Shown here: one piece after another, positions 27,276-35,408 of the stretch
Numbering within the stretch: position 1 is the first letter of the stretch
How the letters are laid out: each line of letters starts with the position of its first letter
Assembly: GCF_000380645.1 (NCBI RefSeq)
Contig: NZ_AQXZ01000014.1
Location: 248,001-312,000 of the forward strand
From: Smaragdicoccus niigatensis DSM 44881 = NBRC 103563
GTDB lineage: Bacteria > Actinomycetota > Actinomycetes > Mycobacteriales > Mycobacteriaceae
Direction of reading: 5' to 3'
DNA: 64,000 nt
Notes under the pieces: generated by a model
Told to the model about the DNA's origin: nothing
Databases searched by the model: none
What the model saw: only the letters and a program-made list of their open reading frames with translations
Position numbers and translations under genes: made by a program

Positions 27276-28280
27276 ATGTCTACCAGCGGAGTTTTCGCGT
27301 CTGATTTGTTCAGTCGCCGGCGTAAGACCACGGCGGCCGGAGAACCTGCAATGGAGCAGTCCGGTCGCCGGATCTTCGTCGAGGCTGACGACGGAGTGCC
27401 GCTTGCGGTCTGGGAGTACGGGCCCGCCGATGCCGCTCTCACCGTCCTCTTCCTGCATGGCCACTGCCTGCACTCGCGTTCGTGGGACGCGGTCCGGGTC
27501 CAGTTGGAACGTGCCGACCTGCGGATCGTCTGCTACGACCACCGCGGCCACGGCGCCTCCGGCCATGCCTCTCCCGAGACGTACACCGTCGAGCAACTCG
27601 GCTTGGACCTCGCCGCTGTCATGCGGGCGATGTGCCCGGCCGGTCAGGTTGTCCTCGTCGGGCATTCGATGGGCGGAATGTCGGCGCTCGCCTATGCGCG
27701 ACTGCATCCCGAGATGATCGGTGCCCGAGTCGTGGGTATTGCGCTGATCTCGACGGCTGCTCGCGGTCTGACGGAGGCCGGCCTCGGACGCTACGTCATT
27801 CGACGACCACTCACGTTGGTGCGGCGTGCGGTTCGCCGTGCGCCACGGGCCATGGGCGTCGGCAAGAAACTGACCGGATTCATGGCGTTGCCGCTGGTTC
27901 GGCACACGTCCTTCGGGTCCTGGCGAGTGCACCCCCGCCTGCTCACGTTCGCGACGGCGATGGTCAACGAGACGTCGGTCGTGACGATGACGGGATTCCT
28001 CGACGACTTCGTCGAATACGACGAGTCGGATTCATTGGCACTGTTCGGCGGACTGCCGGTCGTCATCATGGGCGGTACGCGCGATCTGATGACGCCGTTC
28101 GAGCACTCGGTCGAAATGGCGAACGTGCTCCCGGATTCGGAGCTGATCTGCCTCGACGGCGCGGGTCACAGCGTGACGATCGAGCGTGCGGCGGATGTCG
28201 CGGAATCGGTGTCGAGGCTCGTCGAGAAGGTCTGGATGGAATTGCGATCCAGCGGCGGACGGCTCGGACTGGTGGGGTGA
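27276..28280 (+). CDS. Alpha/beta hydrolase
   Basis: 334 aa serine hydrolase. Catalytic nucleophile in GHSMGG (about residue 133), Asp region GGTRDLMTP, His in LDGAGHSVTIE; oxyanion-type LFLHGHCLHS near residue 60. ATG 27276 chosen: GGGAG ends six bases upstream, whereas GTG 27258 has no site. A Ser/Arg-rich N-terminus precedes the fold; no signal peptide. A related but N-terminally membrane-anchored paralogue lies at 49367-50707. Substrate unknown; probably an ester or lipid. Confidence 0.88.
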   Translation: MSTSGVFASDLFSRRRKTTAAGEPAMEQSGRRIFVEADDGVPLAVWEYGPADAALTVLFLHGHCLHSRSWDAVRVQLERADLRIVCYDHRGHGASGHASPETYTVEQLGLDLAAVMRAMCPAGQVVLVGHSMGGMSALAYARLHPEMIGARVVGIALISTAARGLTEAGLGRYVIRRPLTLVRRAVRRAPRAMGVGKKLTGFMALPLVRHTSFGSWRVHPRLLTFATAMVNETSVVTMTGFLDDFVEYDESDSLALFGGLPVVIMGGTRDLMTPFEHSVEMANVLPDSELICLDGAGHSVTIERAADVAESVSRLVEKVWMELRSSGGRLGLVG

Positions 28281-28478
28281 AGTCCCCGTTGGCGCTGCGC
28301 CGTTGCAGTGCCAACAGGCAAGTCCGGACGTAGCGCGTCTTCCCCTGCTCTGCAGAACGCGCACCGGTACATCTGTACTTCGGCTTAGGCGGGTCGACCG
28401 TTAACACACGGTGTGGCCCACGACACGTCAATATTCAGATTTCTAACGTTTTCCCAAGAGAATGGCAGAAATCGACGA

Positions 28479-28961
28479 TTACAGTGCTGCTTCGATCGCG
28501 CTGACGATCTTCGGTGAGTCCGGCTGAGTCGTCGGCTTGAAGCGCTGGACCGTTCCATCGGGTGCGATGAGGAACTTCTCGAAGTTCCAGCGGATGTCGC
28601 CGGAATGGCCGTCCGCGTCCTCGATCTGGGTGAGTGCGTCGTACAGCGGGTGGCGGCCCGGGCCGTTGACGTCGGTCTTTGCCAGAAGCGGGAACGTCAC
28701 GCCGTAGGTCGTCGAGCAGAAGGTCTGGATTTCCTCGGACGAGCCAGGCTCCTGGCCGCCGAATTGATTGCACGGCACGCCCAGTACGGACAGTCCGCGG
28801 TCTTCGTAGTCCCGAGCAAGCTGCTCGAGCGCCGCATACTGCGGGGTCAGCCCACATTTGGAGGCGACGTTGACGACAAGAACCGCACGCCCCTCGTAGT
28901 CGGCAAGGGAAGTGGTCGAGCCGTCGATCAGAGTCAGCTCGATTTCGCGAAGGTCAGCCAT
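28479..28961 (-). CDS. Glutathione/thioredoxin peroxidase
   Basis: 160 aa, standard length for the GPx family. Catalytic Cys in NVASKCGLTPQY (about 36), Gln in CNQFGGQEPG (about 70), Trp in WNFEKF (about 125), and a resolving Cys in VPCNQ/TFCS as in thioredoxin-dependent bacterial enzymes. Reduces peroxides in the cytoplasm. Mycobacteriales use mycothiol/thioredoxin rather than glutathione, so thioredoxin is the likely donor. No terminator was recognised in the 198 bases to its 3' side. Confidence 0.93.
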   Translation of the reverse strand: MADLREIELTLIDGSTTSLADYEGRAVLVVNVASKCGLTPQYAALEQLARDYEDRGLSVLGVPCNQFGGQEPGSSEEIQTFCSTTYGVTFPLLAKTDVNGPGRHPLYDALTQIEDADGHSGDIRWNFEKFLIAPDGTVQRFKPTTQPDSPKIVSAIEAAL

Positions 28962-29000
28962 GATTTGTCACAACGCCAAAAGACCCCGGGTAATTCCGGC

Positions 29001-29903
29001 TCAGTGCCACGTGTGATCAGTGACCGCGGTGCGCGGGCCGAACTTCGGCTTGACCGCGAAGCCGGCCACCTCGAGCAAGCGGACCGCGCGATAGCGATGC
29101 GGCCGAACCGAATTCAAGTACTCGACCATTTCGTCGTCGTCGAAGGGGCGGCCTTCGAGCGTCCAGCCGACCATCGCGGCGAGATGGAAGTCGCCCACCG
29201 ACAGGGCATCGCTGTCGCCGAGCGCCCGCTGTCCGACCTCGGCCGCGGTCCAGACGCCGATACCGGGAACCATGCGCAGTCGTTTCTCCGCCTCGGTGCG
29301 ATCCATCGTGGCCGCGGCTTCGAGGTGATCAGCGGACTTCGCGGCGGCGACGATCGTGCGCGATCGCTGCGGGTCCACGTTCGCGCGGTGGTACTCCCAC
29401 GACGGGATCATTCGCCACACCTCGGCGGGCGGCGGAAGCGTCAGGCGGTGTGGTCCGGGTGCGGGCTCGCCGAACTTCGTGACGAGCTTTCGCCACGAGT
29501 TACGCGCGGCGATGCCGTGCACCTTCTGCTCCAGGATCGCCGGCACGAGCGACTCGAAGACGCGGCCGGTGCGGACCATCCGCAGGTCGGGGAAGCGACG
29601 GTGCGCGTCGATGATTTTCGGATGCGCGGGGGCAAAGTCGGAGAGGTCCTCGTCGAGGCACAGAAATCGCTCGAGTCCGTCTAGGAACTCCGCGGTACCC
29701 GCGCCCCAGGCCTGCGCCCGAATGTCGTGTCGGCCGATCTGCCAGATCCGATAGGTCACCGGGCCGCTGACCAGCCGGGACGCGCGCACGATGCTGCCGT
29801 CCCGTTCGTGCCGATGGGTCGGATCGCCGCGGCCCCGACCCAGCGGCGACAGCGTCAGCGCCAGATTGACCGGAATCGCGGTGTGCAGGGAGCGTTCAGC
29901 CAC
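29001..29903 (-). CDS. AlkA-like DNA-3-methyladenine glycosylase
   Basis: 300 aa. C-terminal helix-hairpin-helix glycosylase fold: LRMVPGIGVWTAAEVGQRAL is the HhH, and the catalytic Asp follows in SVGDFHLA. VPAILEQKVHGIAAR is the preceding conserved helix. No 4Fe-4S cluster cysteines. Excises alkylated bases in base-excision repair. GTG start at 29903; overlaps the upstream pirin gene by eight bases, so the two are co-transcribed. Confidence 0.88.
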   Translation of the reverse strand: MAERSLHTAIPVNLALTLSPLGRGRGDPTHRHERDGSIVRASRLVSGPVTYRIWQIGRHDIRAQAWGAGTAEFLDGLERFLCLDEDLSDFAPAHPKIIDAHRRFPDLRMVRTGRVFESLVPAILEQKVHGIAARNSWRKLVTKFGEPAPGPHRLTLPPPAEVWRMIPSWEYHRANVDPQRSRTIVAAAKSADHLEAAATMDRTEAEKRLRMVPGIGVWTAAEVGQRALGDSDALSVGDFHLAAMVGWTLEGRPFDDDEMVEYLNSVRPHRYRAVRLLEVAGFAVKPKFGPRTAVTDHTWH

Positions 29904-30819
29904 GCGGCAACAATGGCGTCGTCGGCATCGCCGGTGCGGGAATGGATCGACCCAGGTAGCCGACGACGGGCCCGAACTGGTGATCGCCGTCGAAAACCCC
30001 GTCGCCGATCTCGGCTTGCCACTGCTTGCGGTAGGCGTGGATCTCCTCCGTCGATCGGCCGACGAAGTTCCACCACATGATGATCTTCTCGCCGAACGGA
30101 GTGCCGCCGAGAATAAGCACCCGGGCCGGCCCGTCGCCCGTGGCGATCGTCAGATGTCGGTGGCCAGGCGAGACGTACGCGAGTTCGTAGCGGTTCGCGG
30201 GCGTGCCCTGCACGGTCACCGCGCCGTGGTCGATGAGGACACCATGCTCGAATTCCGGATCGACCCGGAGAGCGATCGTCGATTCCGGCGCGATCGTCAG
30301 CTCGGCGCCGAGCAGGGGGGTGAACGTCTCGATCGGGGAGGTGTCGCCGGCCAGCGCGCCGAGGAAGACCCGCAGCTCACCGCCCGCCAACGCGACGACG
30401 CCAGGTTCGTAGTGTTCGAAATTCGGTGCCGCATCACGCGACACTTCCGGCAGCGCGACCCACAGCTGAACCCCATGCAGAAGCGTCGTGCTCTTGGTCG
30501 ACACCTCGGAGTGCGCGATTCCGGCGCCTGCGGTCATGAGATTGAGTTGTCCGGGGCGGACGTACGCGTGCGTGCCGAGCGAGTCGCGGTGCTCGATCTC
30601 GCCGGTGAACAACCAGCTGACAGTCTGGAGTCCGGTGTGCGGATGCGGGGCGACGTGCATCCCGCCGGTGTGCGAAACATCGCTGGGCCCATAGTGATCG
30701 GCGAAGCACCAAGCGCCGATGAACGACCGCTTCTTGTGCGGAATCGTTCTCTTGACCGGCATCCCACGGACACCCCCGAGGGGAACTTCCCGAGCGGAGA
30801 TCACTTCGACCGAGTTCAC
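29896..30819 (-). CDS. Pirin-family protein
   Basis: 307 aa bicupin. The metal-binding N-terminal cupin has HVAPHPHTGLQTVSWLFTGE with the conserved His residues, followed by GQLNLMTAGAGIAHSE; the C-terminal cupin has the usual FGEKIIMWWNFVGRSTEEI. Pirins act as quercetinase-like or redox-sensing proteins; the specific role here is unknown. GTG at 30819 chosen where VNSVEVISAREV starts; the frame is open further upstream but enters the kinase array. Divergent from the kinase array across 87 bases. Confidence 0.9.
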   Translation of the reverse strand: MNSVEVISAREVPLGGVRGMPVKRTIPHKKRSFIGAWCFADHYGPSDVSHTGGMHVAPHPHTGLQTVSWLFTGEIEHRDSLGTHAYVRPGQLNLMTAGAGIAHSEVSTKSTTLLHGVQLWVALPEVSRDAAPNFEHYEPGVVALAGGELRVFLGALAGDTSPIETFTPLLGAELTIAPESTIALRVDPEFEHGVLIDHGAVTVQGTPANRYELAYVSPGHRHLTIATGDGPARVLILGGTPFGEKIIMWWNFVGRSTEEIHAYRKQWQAEIGDGVFDGDHQFGPVVGYLGRSIPAPAMPTTPLLPRG

Positions 30820-30906
30820 GTTCCCATTGTGCGCCGGATCCTGGCGGCTCGTTCGTGGCATCATTTCCCCACACCTGGCCCGTCCGACCCGAAAGCCCCT
30901 TCGCGA

Positions 30907-33138
30907 ATGCGTAGTCAGCCGATTGTCGAACCCGGTCTCCCGGGTCTCGTCAAGGCTGGTGCGTTGGCTCAGGCCAACGCCCTCGGAACTGTGGTCCGCA
31001 ACGCAGTGTTCCTGTTCGCCGCCGTGGTGTATCTCGCACAGCCGTTTCACACGCATTGGGGCAACCTGCTTGCGGCCGCGACATTCGCTTGGGGAGTCGG
31101 CCGCCTGCTCACCCTCTCGTTGTCATTCCGCTGGGTCGTGGCGGACGGCGTGTTCGGTGCCGGTCTGTGTGCCGCGGAGGTGCTCCTTGTGGGTCCCGGC
31201 TTCGGGGATCCGAGCATGTCTTTCACGCGGGCCATCGCGGAAGCCGTCGTGGTGTCGGTAGCGATCTCGATGCCGACCCGGATTTCCGCACCGATCATCG
31301 GGAGCGCGATCCTGGCGTGCCTGTTCGGGCACTGGCTGGTTGATGGCTCTCTCGATCCGACCGTGCTCTACCCACTGGTCGACGGTTTCGTGGCCGCCGC
31401 GATTCGCTGGGGATTCGTCCGTGCGGCCTTCGCTGCGGACCAACTCTCCGATGCGGTCCGCGTGGAGAGGCTCCGCAGTGAGGTCGCCCAGGCTCGTCGG
31501 CGCTTCGAGCGAGAACAACTCGCGCTCCTGCACGACACGGCTGCCTCGACGCTGCTCATGGTCGGCGACGGGTCTGCGCCAGACCGAGACCGTTTGGCGC
31601 AGCAAGCCGCTCACGATGTGGTGCGGCTGGAAGCTGCTGCGAAGTCCGCTCGCAACGATGCGCAGGTCGACCTCGTCGCCGCCCTCGCGGAGGTCTGCGC
31701 GGAGTGCCAGTGCTCGGCCCGGTTGGTTTCGTCCGGTCCGGTCACGGTCACGCGGACAATTCTGGGTGCCGTATGCGGCGCGACCCGCGAAGCTCTCAAT
31801 AACGCGAACCGGCATTCGAAGGCGCGCCACGTCGATGTGAGCGTGCAGGGTCGGTTGGTCACGATCACCGACGATGGTGTCGGGTTCGCCGCGTACCGAA
31901 ACGCCGGGTACGGAATCCGCGCATCGATCGAGGACCGGATGCGCCGTGCCGGTGGCGAGGGCACCGTCGAAAGTGTGCCGGGAGTAGGCACCCAAGTGCG
32001 TTTGACGTGGCCGGACGACGAACCGTCGGACCGCCCCGAATCGCCGATCGATCCGGATCGAGTGCAGCGTGGATTCGGCTACGGGATCGCGGCCGGTTCG
32101 CTGGTCGCCACTCTCGAACTAGTGCCAAGGGTCTTCACCGCGCCCGTCCCGTACCTGTGGGCACAGTTGTTGCTCATCACGCTCACGCTTGCCTCGAGTG
32201 TCATCGCGGGCCTGGCGACCGCGGGTGTGGTTGTTCGCCTCGCCGAGTGGTATGCACCGTTTGCTTTCCTCTTGAGTCCGATTGCACTTCTCCTGCTTCC
32301 GGAGCAGGGGCTCATCGGCGGCCAGAACTGGGTGTTCGGCGTCAACGGTTGGGGAGTCGTCGCGTTGCTGGTCGGTGCCGGCCGGCCACGAACCGCTCTC
32401 GCGCTGGGGTCGGTGGCAGCCACATGGACGATCGACTCCGTCATCATCCTCGCGCGATCGGATTCGCCGAACTCGGCGGCTTACGTCGGCTACATGATGG
32501 TCGCGATCGGCACACTGCAGGTGTTCGCGGTCTTGTTCGCGCGACTGTTGCGAACGTCCGTTCTGCGTTCACGCGAGCTCGACGCCGAGCGCACGCGATT
32601 GCAGACCGAGCAGGCCATCGCCGCGGCGCTGCAAGCCGACTACCGGGAACGATTCTCGGACCTGGCGCGGACCGTGATTCCCGTGCTGAGGCTTCTCGCG
32701 GACCGTCCGATCGCGTCCGACGATCCGGAGGTGCAGGAACTCGCGCGTGCGGAGTCGGCCCGCTTGCGCCGGCTCTTCGCACAATCGGATGCCTTCGACC
32801 ATCCGTTGGTCCAGCACCTGCGGCGCGGTCTGGACGAAGCCGAGCGACGGGGGGTGACCGTCGGATTCGACCTCGACAGCCGGCCGCCAGACCTTCCGGT
32901 CGAGGAATCGACGCAGACGGTATCGGCTCTCAACGACCTGATCGACGGTGCCCGTAGCCGCGTCCGCCTCGTCGTGACGTCGTCACCGTCGATAGTCACG
33001 GTCAGCGTCGTGTCCGACTGCGAGTCGGATTTGGTCGACAATGTCCGCGCCAGGCTCGACGGTAGCCGCTACGAGCTCACAACCGACGGCTCCGTGGTCT
33101 GGGTTCGCGTGCATTTTCCGGTGCCGGTGAGTGTATGA
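30907..33138 (+). CDS. Tandem kinase-array member 1: duplicated membrane histidine kinase
   Basis: 743 aa. Half one: about six helices (30-180), coiled linker, phosphoacceptor motif REQLALLHDTAASTLLMVGD (His about 215), N-box TREALNNANRHS, G-boxes ITDDGVGF and GYGIRASIEDRMRRAGG, as in NarL-type kinases. Half two: six more helices (about 385-560), then a kinase-like domain (about 575-740) in which the His motif is FSDLARTVIPVLRLL and the ATP-binding motifs are lost. Ends VVWVRVHFPVPVSV. ATG at 30907; the longer frame is antisense of the pirin gene. Overlaps member 2 by ATGA. Most divergent of the four. No partner regulator is adjacent. Confidence 0.88.
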   Translation: MRSQPIVEPGLPGLVKAGALAQANALGTVVRNAVFLFAAVVYLAQPFHTHWGNLLAAATFAWGVGRLLTLSLSFRWVVADGVFGAGLCAAEVLLVGPGFGDPSMSFTRAIAEAVVVSVAISMPTRISAPIIGSAILACLFGHWLVDGSLDPTVLYPLVDGFVAAAIRWGFVRAAFAADQLSDAVRVERLRSEVAQARRRFEREQLALLHDTAASTLLMVGDGSAPDRDRLAQQAAHDVVRLEAAAKSARNDAQVDLVAALAEVCAECQCSARLVSSGPVTVTRTILGAVCGATREALNNANRHSKARHVDVSVQGRLVTITDDGVGFAAYRNAGYGIRASIEDRMRRAGGEGTVESVPGVGTQVRLTWPDDEPSDRPESPIDPDRVQRGFGYGIAAGSLVATLELVPRVFTAPVPYLWAQLLLITLTLASSVIAGLATAGVVVRLAEWYAPFAFLLSPIALLLLPEQGLIGGQNWVFGVNGWGVVALLVGAGRPRTALALGSVAATWTIDSVIILARSDSPNSAAYVGYMMVAIGTLQVFAVLFARLLRTSVLRSRELDAERTRLQTEQAIAAALQADYRERFSDLARTVIPVLRLLADRPIASDDPEVQELARAESARLRRLFAQSDAFDHPLVQHLRRGLDEAERRGVTVGFDLDSRPPDLPVEESTQTVSALNDLIDGARSRVRLVVTSSPSIVTVSVVSDCESDLVDNVRARLDGSRYELTTDGSVVWVRVHFPVPVSV

Positions 33139-35408
33139 GACCCGTTTCTGCGCTGGTCGGACGTGACACAATCCAAAGGGTGCCGACCTCGATGACGGCG
33201 GAATCCGCCAACTCTGTCGAGACACGTGTGTTCCGGCAAGCACGCGTGGTGGCAATCGTCGGGCGAAACGTCGCGTTTCTTCTCGTCTCACTCGTCTATC
33301 TGATCCAGTCCGCGAAGACCCCCGTCGGCATCGCCTTGTTCGGTGCTCTGCTGATCTGGTCGTCGTTCCGCATCTACACCCGGAACGACAGCCTGTTGCG
33401 CGTTGGCGACGTGGGCTTTGTCGTCGCGGCGGGGCTGCTCGCGCCGCTTATCGTGTCGCCAACGATCATTGACGCATCGATGTCCGCCACCCGGGCAATC
33501 GGTTACCCGATGATCGTCGCCGCTGGCGTGGTGTGGGCGACGCGGTGGTCGTTCACCGTGATGGTCGTGGTCACCGGCGCCGCCGCTATCGGAGACCTGA
33601 TTCTGTTCGGGCGATTGGACATCTCGCTCGCCGCGTTCGTGTTCAGCTGGGCCGCGGCAGCCTGCGTGCACCGACTCATCCAGCGCGCCGCGGCGAGCGC
33701 GGACGCTGCCTACGCCGAAGCGCACCGGGCGCGGCTGCGCGAGCAGGTCGCGGCCGCGCGCATCCGGTTCGAACGCGAGCACTTCGCGATGCTCCACGAC
33801 ACCGCGGCGTCGACGTTGATGATGGTCGGCGACAGTTCCGGCCTCGACGCGAAACGACTGTCCGCGCAGGCGGCGCGCGACATCGAGGTGTTGACGACTG
33901 GTTCGGAGGTCGTGGATCCGGACTGGCAGGTCGATCTGGTCGACCACGTGGAGGTGGTCAGCCTGGAATGCCGGACTCCGGTGACCGTCACGCACGAGGG
34001 TCCGGTCATGGTGCCGTCGCTCATCGCCTCGCTGGTCTCGGCGGCCACGCGGGAGGCCCTCAACAACGTCGATCGGCACTCGGGCGCGAGTCGAACGACG
34101 ATCGACGTCGAGCCGGGCCGGGTGTCGATCGTCGATGATGGAGTTGGCTTCAACCCAGACGAACGTCGCGGATTCGGGCTGCGATTCTCGATCGAGGGGC
34201 GGATGCGGCGCGCCGGCGGAACCGGTTCGGTGTCGAGCGCGCCGGGTGCCGGAACGATCGTCAAACTGATGTGGCCGGTGGTTCCGCCCGAGCCGGCCGG
34301 CAAACCGATTGACGTCGCGGGTGTGGTGCGCGGTTTCCAATATGGGCTTGCGGCAGCATCGTTCCTGGTCAACATCGAGATGCTGGTGATCGGCTTCGGC
34401 GGTTTCACAGGTATCCGGTCGCCGATTACGGCACTCGTGATTTCCGGACTGTTCCTCATGAGCGGGCTTGCCGTTGTCGTCGTTCGCTTCGGCGCCGAAA
34501 GGCTGCGCTGGGTGTGCATCACGATCGTCGTGGTGGTTGCGTTGTTTCGTATCGCGACTCTCCCGCCCGGCCTTCTGACCGCCGTTCCGAACTGGGTGGC
34601 GATTGCGGTCGGTTGGGTCTTGGTGGCCCTGCTCAGCGGGTGGGTCGCAAGCGGCCGCCGGACGGCGATCGCCGTCGGACTGATCTTCGGGTACTGGGTG
34701 ATTCGTGGCGCGATTCGCGTCTGGCGAATGCCGACCAGCGAAATGATCGAATTCTCGGGCTACGGGATCGCCTCTGTGGCGACCATGCAGGCCGCGGCAA
34801 TTGCCTGTGCGTGGGTTCTTGCCGAGGCCGTACGAGTCGCTGCGCGGCTCGGTGAGCAGCGGTACCGGATCGCGACCCACCGCGCCGTCGAAGAGGCTCT
34901 GCAGCAGGACTACCGGCGCCACTTCGCGAGCCTCACGGCCGACATCGTCGGTCTGTTGCGTGGCATCGCCGACGGCACGATGCCAGTCGACCGGCCCGCG
35001 GTCCGGGATCGGGCGCACATCGAATACGCCCGTCTTCGGCGCCTGTTTGCCCAGGCGGAGTCCTTCGAGCATCCACTCATGCAGCGTTTGCGGCCGTTGG
35101 TCGACGCCGCGGCACGACGAAATGTGGACATCACGCTCGATGTGCAGTCGCGACCGCCCGAGCTCGCACCGCAGGACCTCGAAGCGGTGGCCGCCGCGAT
35201 CGGCCACCTGGTCGAGGGTGCGCAAGAGCGGATTCGTCTCGTCGTTTCGTCGTCCCTCGGGCACGTGACGGTGAGCATCGTGAGCGATTCGAACGACGCG
35301 GTCTGCGCGCAGGTGCGCGATGCGCTCGCCGACGGTGACTATCAACTGACTGTTGCCGATCGCGTGACGTGGCTTCGCGTACACATTCCGGTGGCTGTGG
35401 CGGCGTGA
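33135..35408 (+). CDS. Tandem kinase-array member 2: duplicated membrane histidine kinase
   Basis: 757 aa, same architecture as member 1. Active-looking half: helices from VGRNVAFLLVSLVYLIQ onward, His motif REHFAMLHDTAASTLMMVGD (about 243), N-box REALNNVDRHSG, SIVDDGVGFNP, GFGLRFSIEGRMRRAGG. Second half: helices (about 400-570), then HFASLTADIVGLLRGIADG in place of a His box, and RIRLVVSSSLGHVTVSIVSD where the nucleotide-binding domain should be. Ends VTWLRVHIPVAVAA. ATG 33135 overlaps member 1's stop; ATG 33192 is a possible later start. Coupled to member 3 by a GTGA overlap. Confidence 0.88.
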   Translation: MRPVSALVGRDTIQRVPTSMTAESANSVETRVFRQARVVAIVGRNVAFLLVSLVYLIQSAKTPVGIALFGALLIWSSFRIYTRNDSLLRVGDVGFVVAAGLLAPLIVSPTIIDASMSATRAIGYPMIVAAGVVWATRWSFTVMVVVTGAAAIGDLILFGRLDISLAAFVFSWAAAACVHRLIQRAAASADAAYAEAHRARLREQVAAARIRFEREHFAMLHDTAASTLMMVGDSSGLDAKRLSAQAARDIEVLTTGSEVVDPDWQVDLVDHVEVVSLECRTPVTVTHEGPVMVPSLIASLVSAATREALNNVDRHSGASRTTIDVEPGRVSIVDDGVGFNPDERRGFGLRFSIEGRMRRAGGTGSVSSAPGAGTIVKLMWPVVPPEPAGKPIDVAGVVRGFQYGLAAASFLVNIEMLVIGFGGFTGIRSPITALVISGLFLMSGLAVVVVRFGAERLRWVCITIVVVVALFRIATLPPGLLTAVPNWVAIAVGWVLVALLSGWVASGRRTAIAVGLIFGYWVIRGAIRVWRMPTSEMIEFSGYGIASVATMQAAAIACAWVLAEAVRVAARLGEQRYRIATHRAVEEALQQDYRRHFASLTADIVGLLRGIADGTMPVDRPAVRDRAHIEYARLRRLFAQAESFEHPLMQRLRPLVDAAARRNVDITLDVQSRPPELAPQDLEAVAAAIGHLVEGAQERIRLVVSSSLGHVTVSIVSDSNDAVCAQVRDALADGDYQLTVADRVTWLRVHIPVAVAA

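Noticed and set aside
28281-28478. Possible terminator or small RNA between the alpha/beta hydrolase and the glutathione peroxidase
   Set aside because: Only short, weak pairings such as GGCGC-T-GCGCC; nothing above chance for this GC content.
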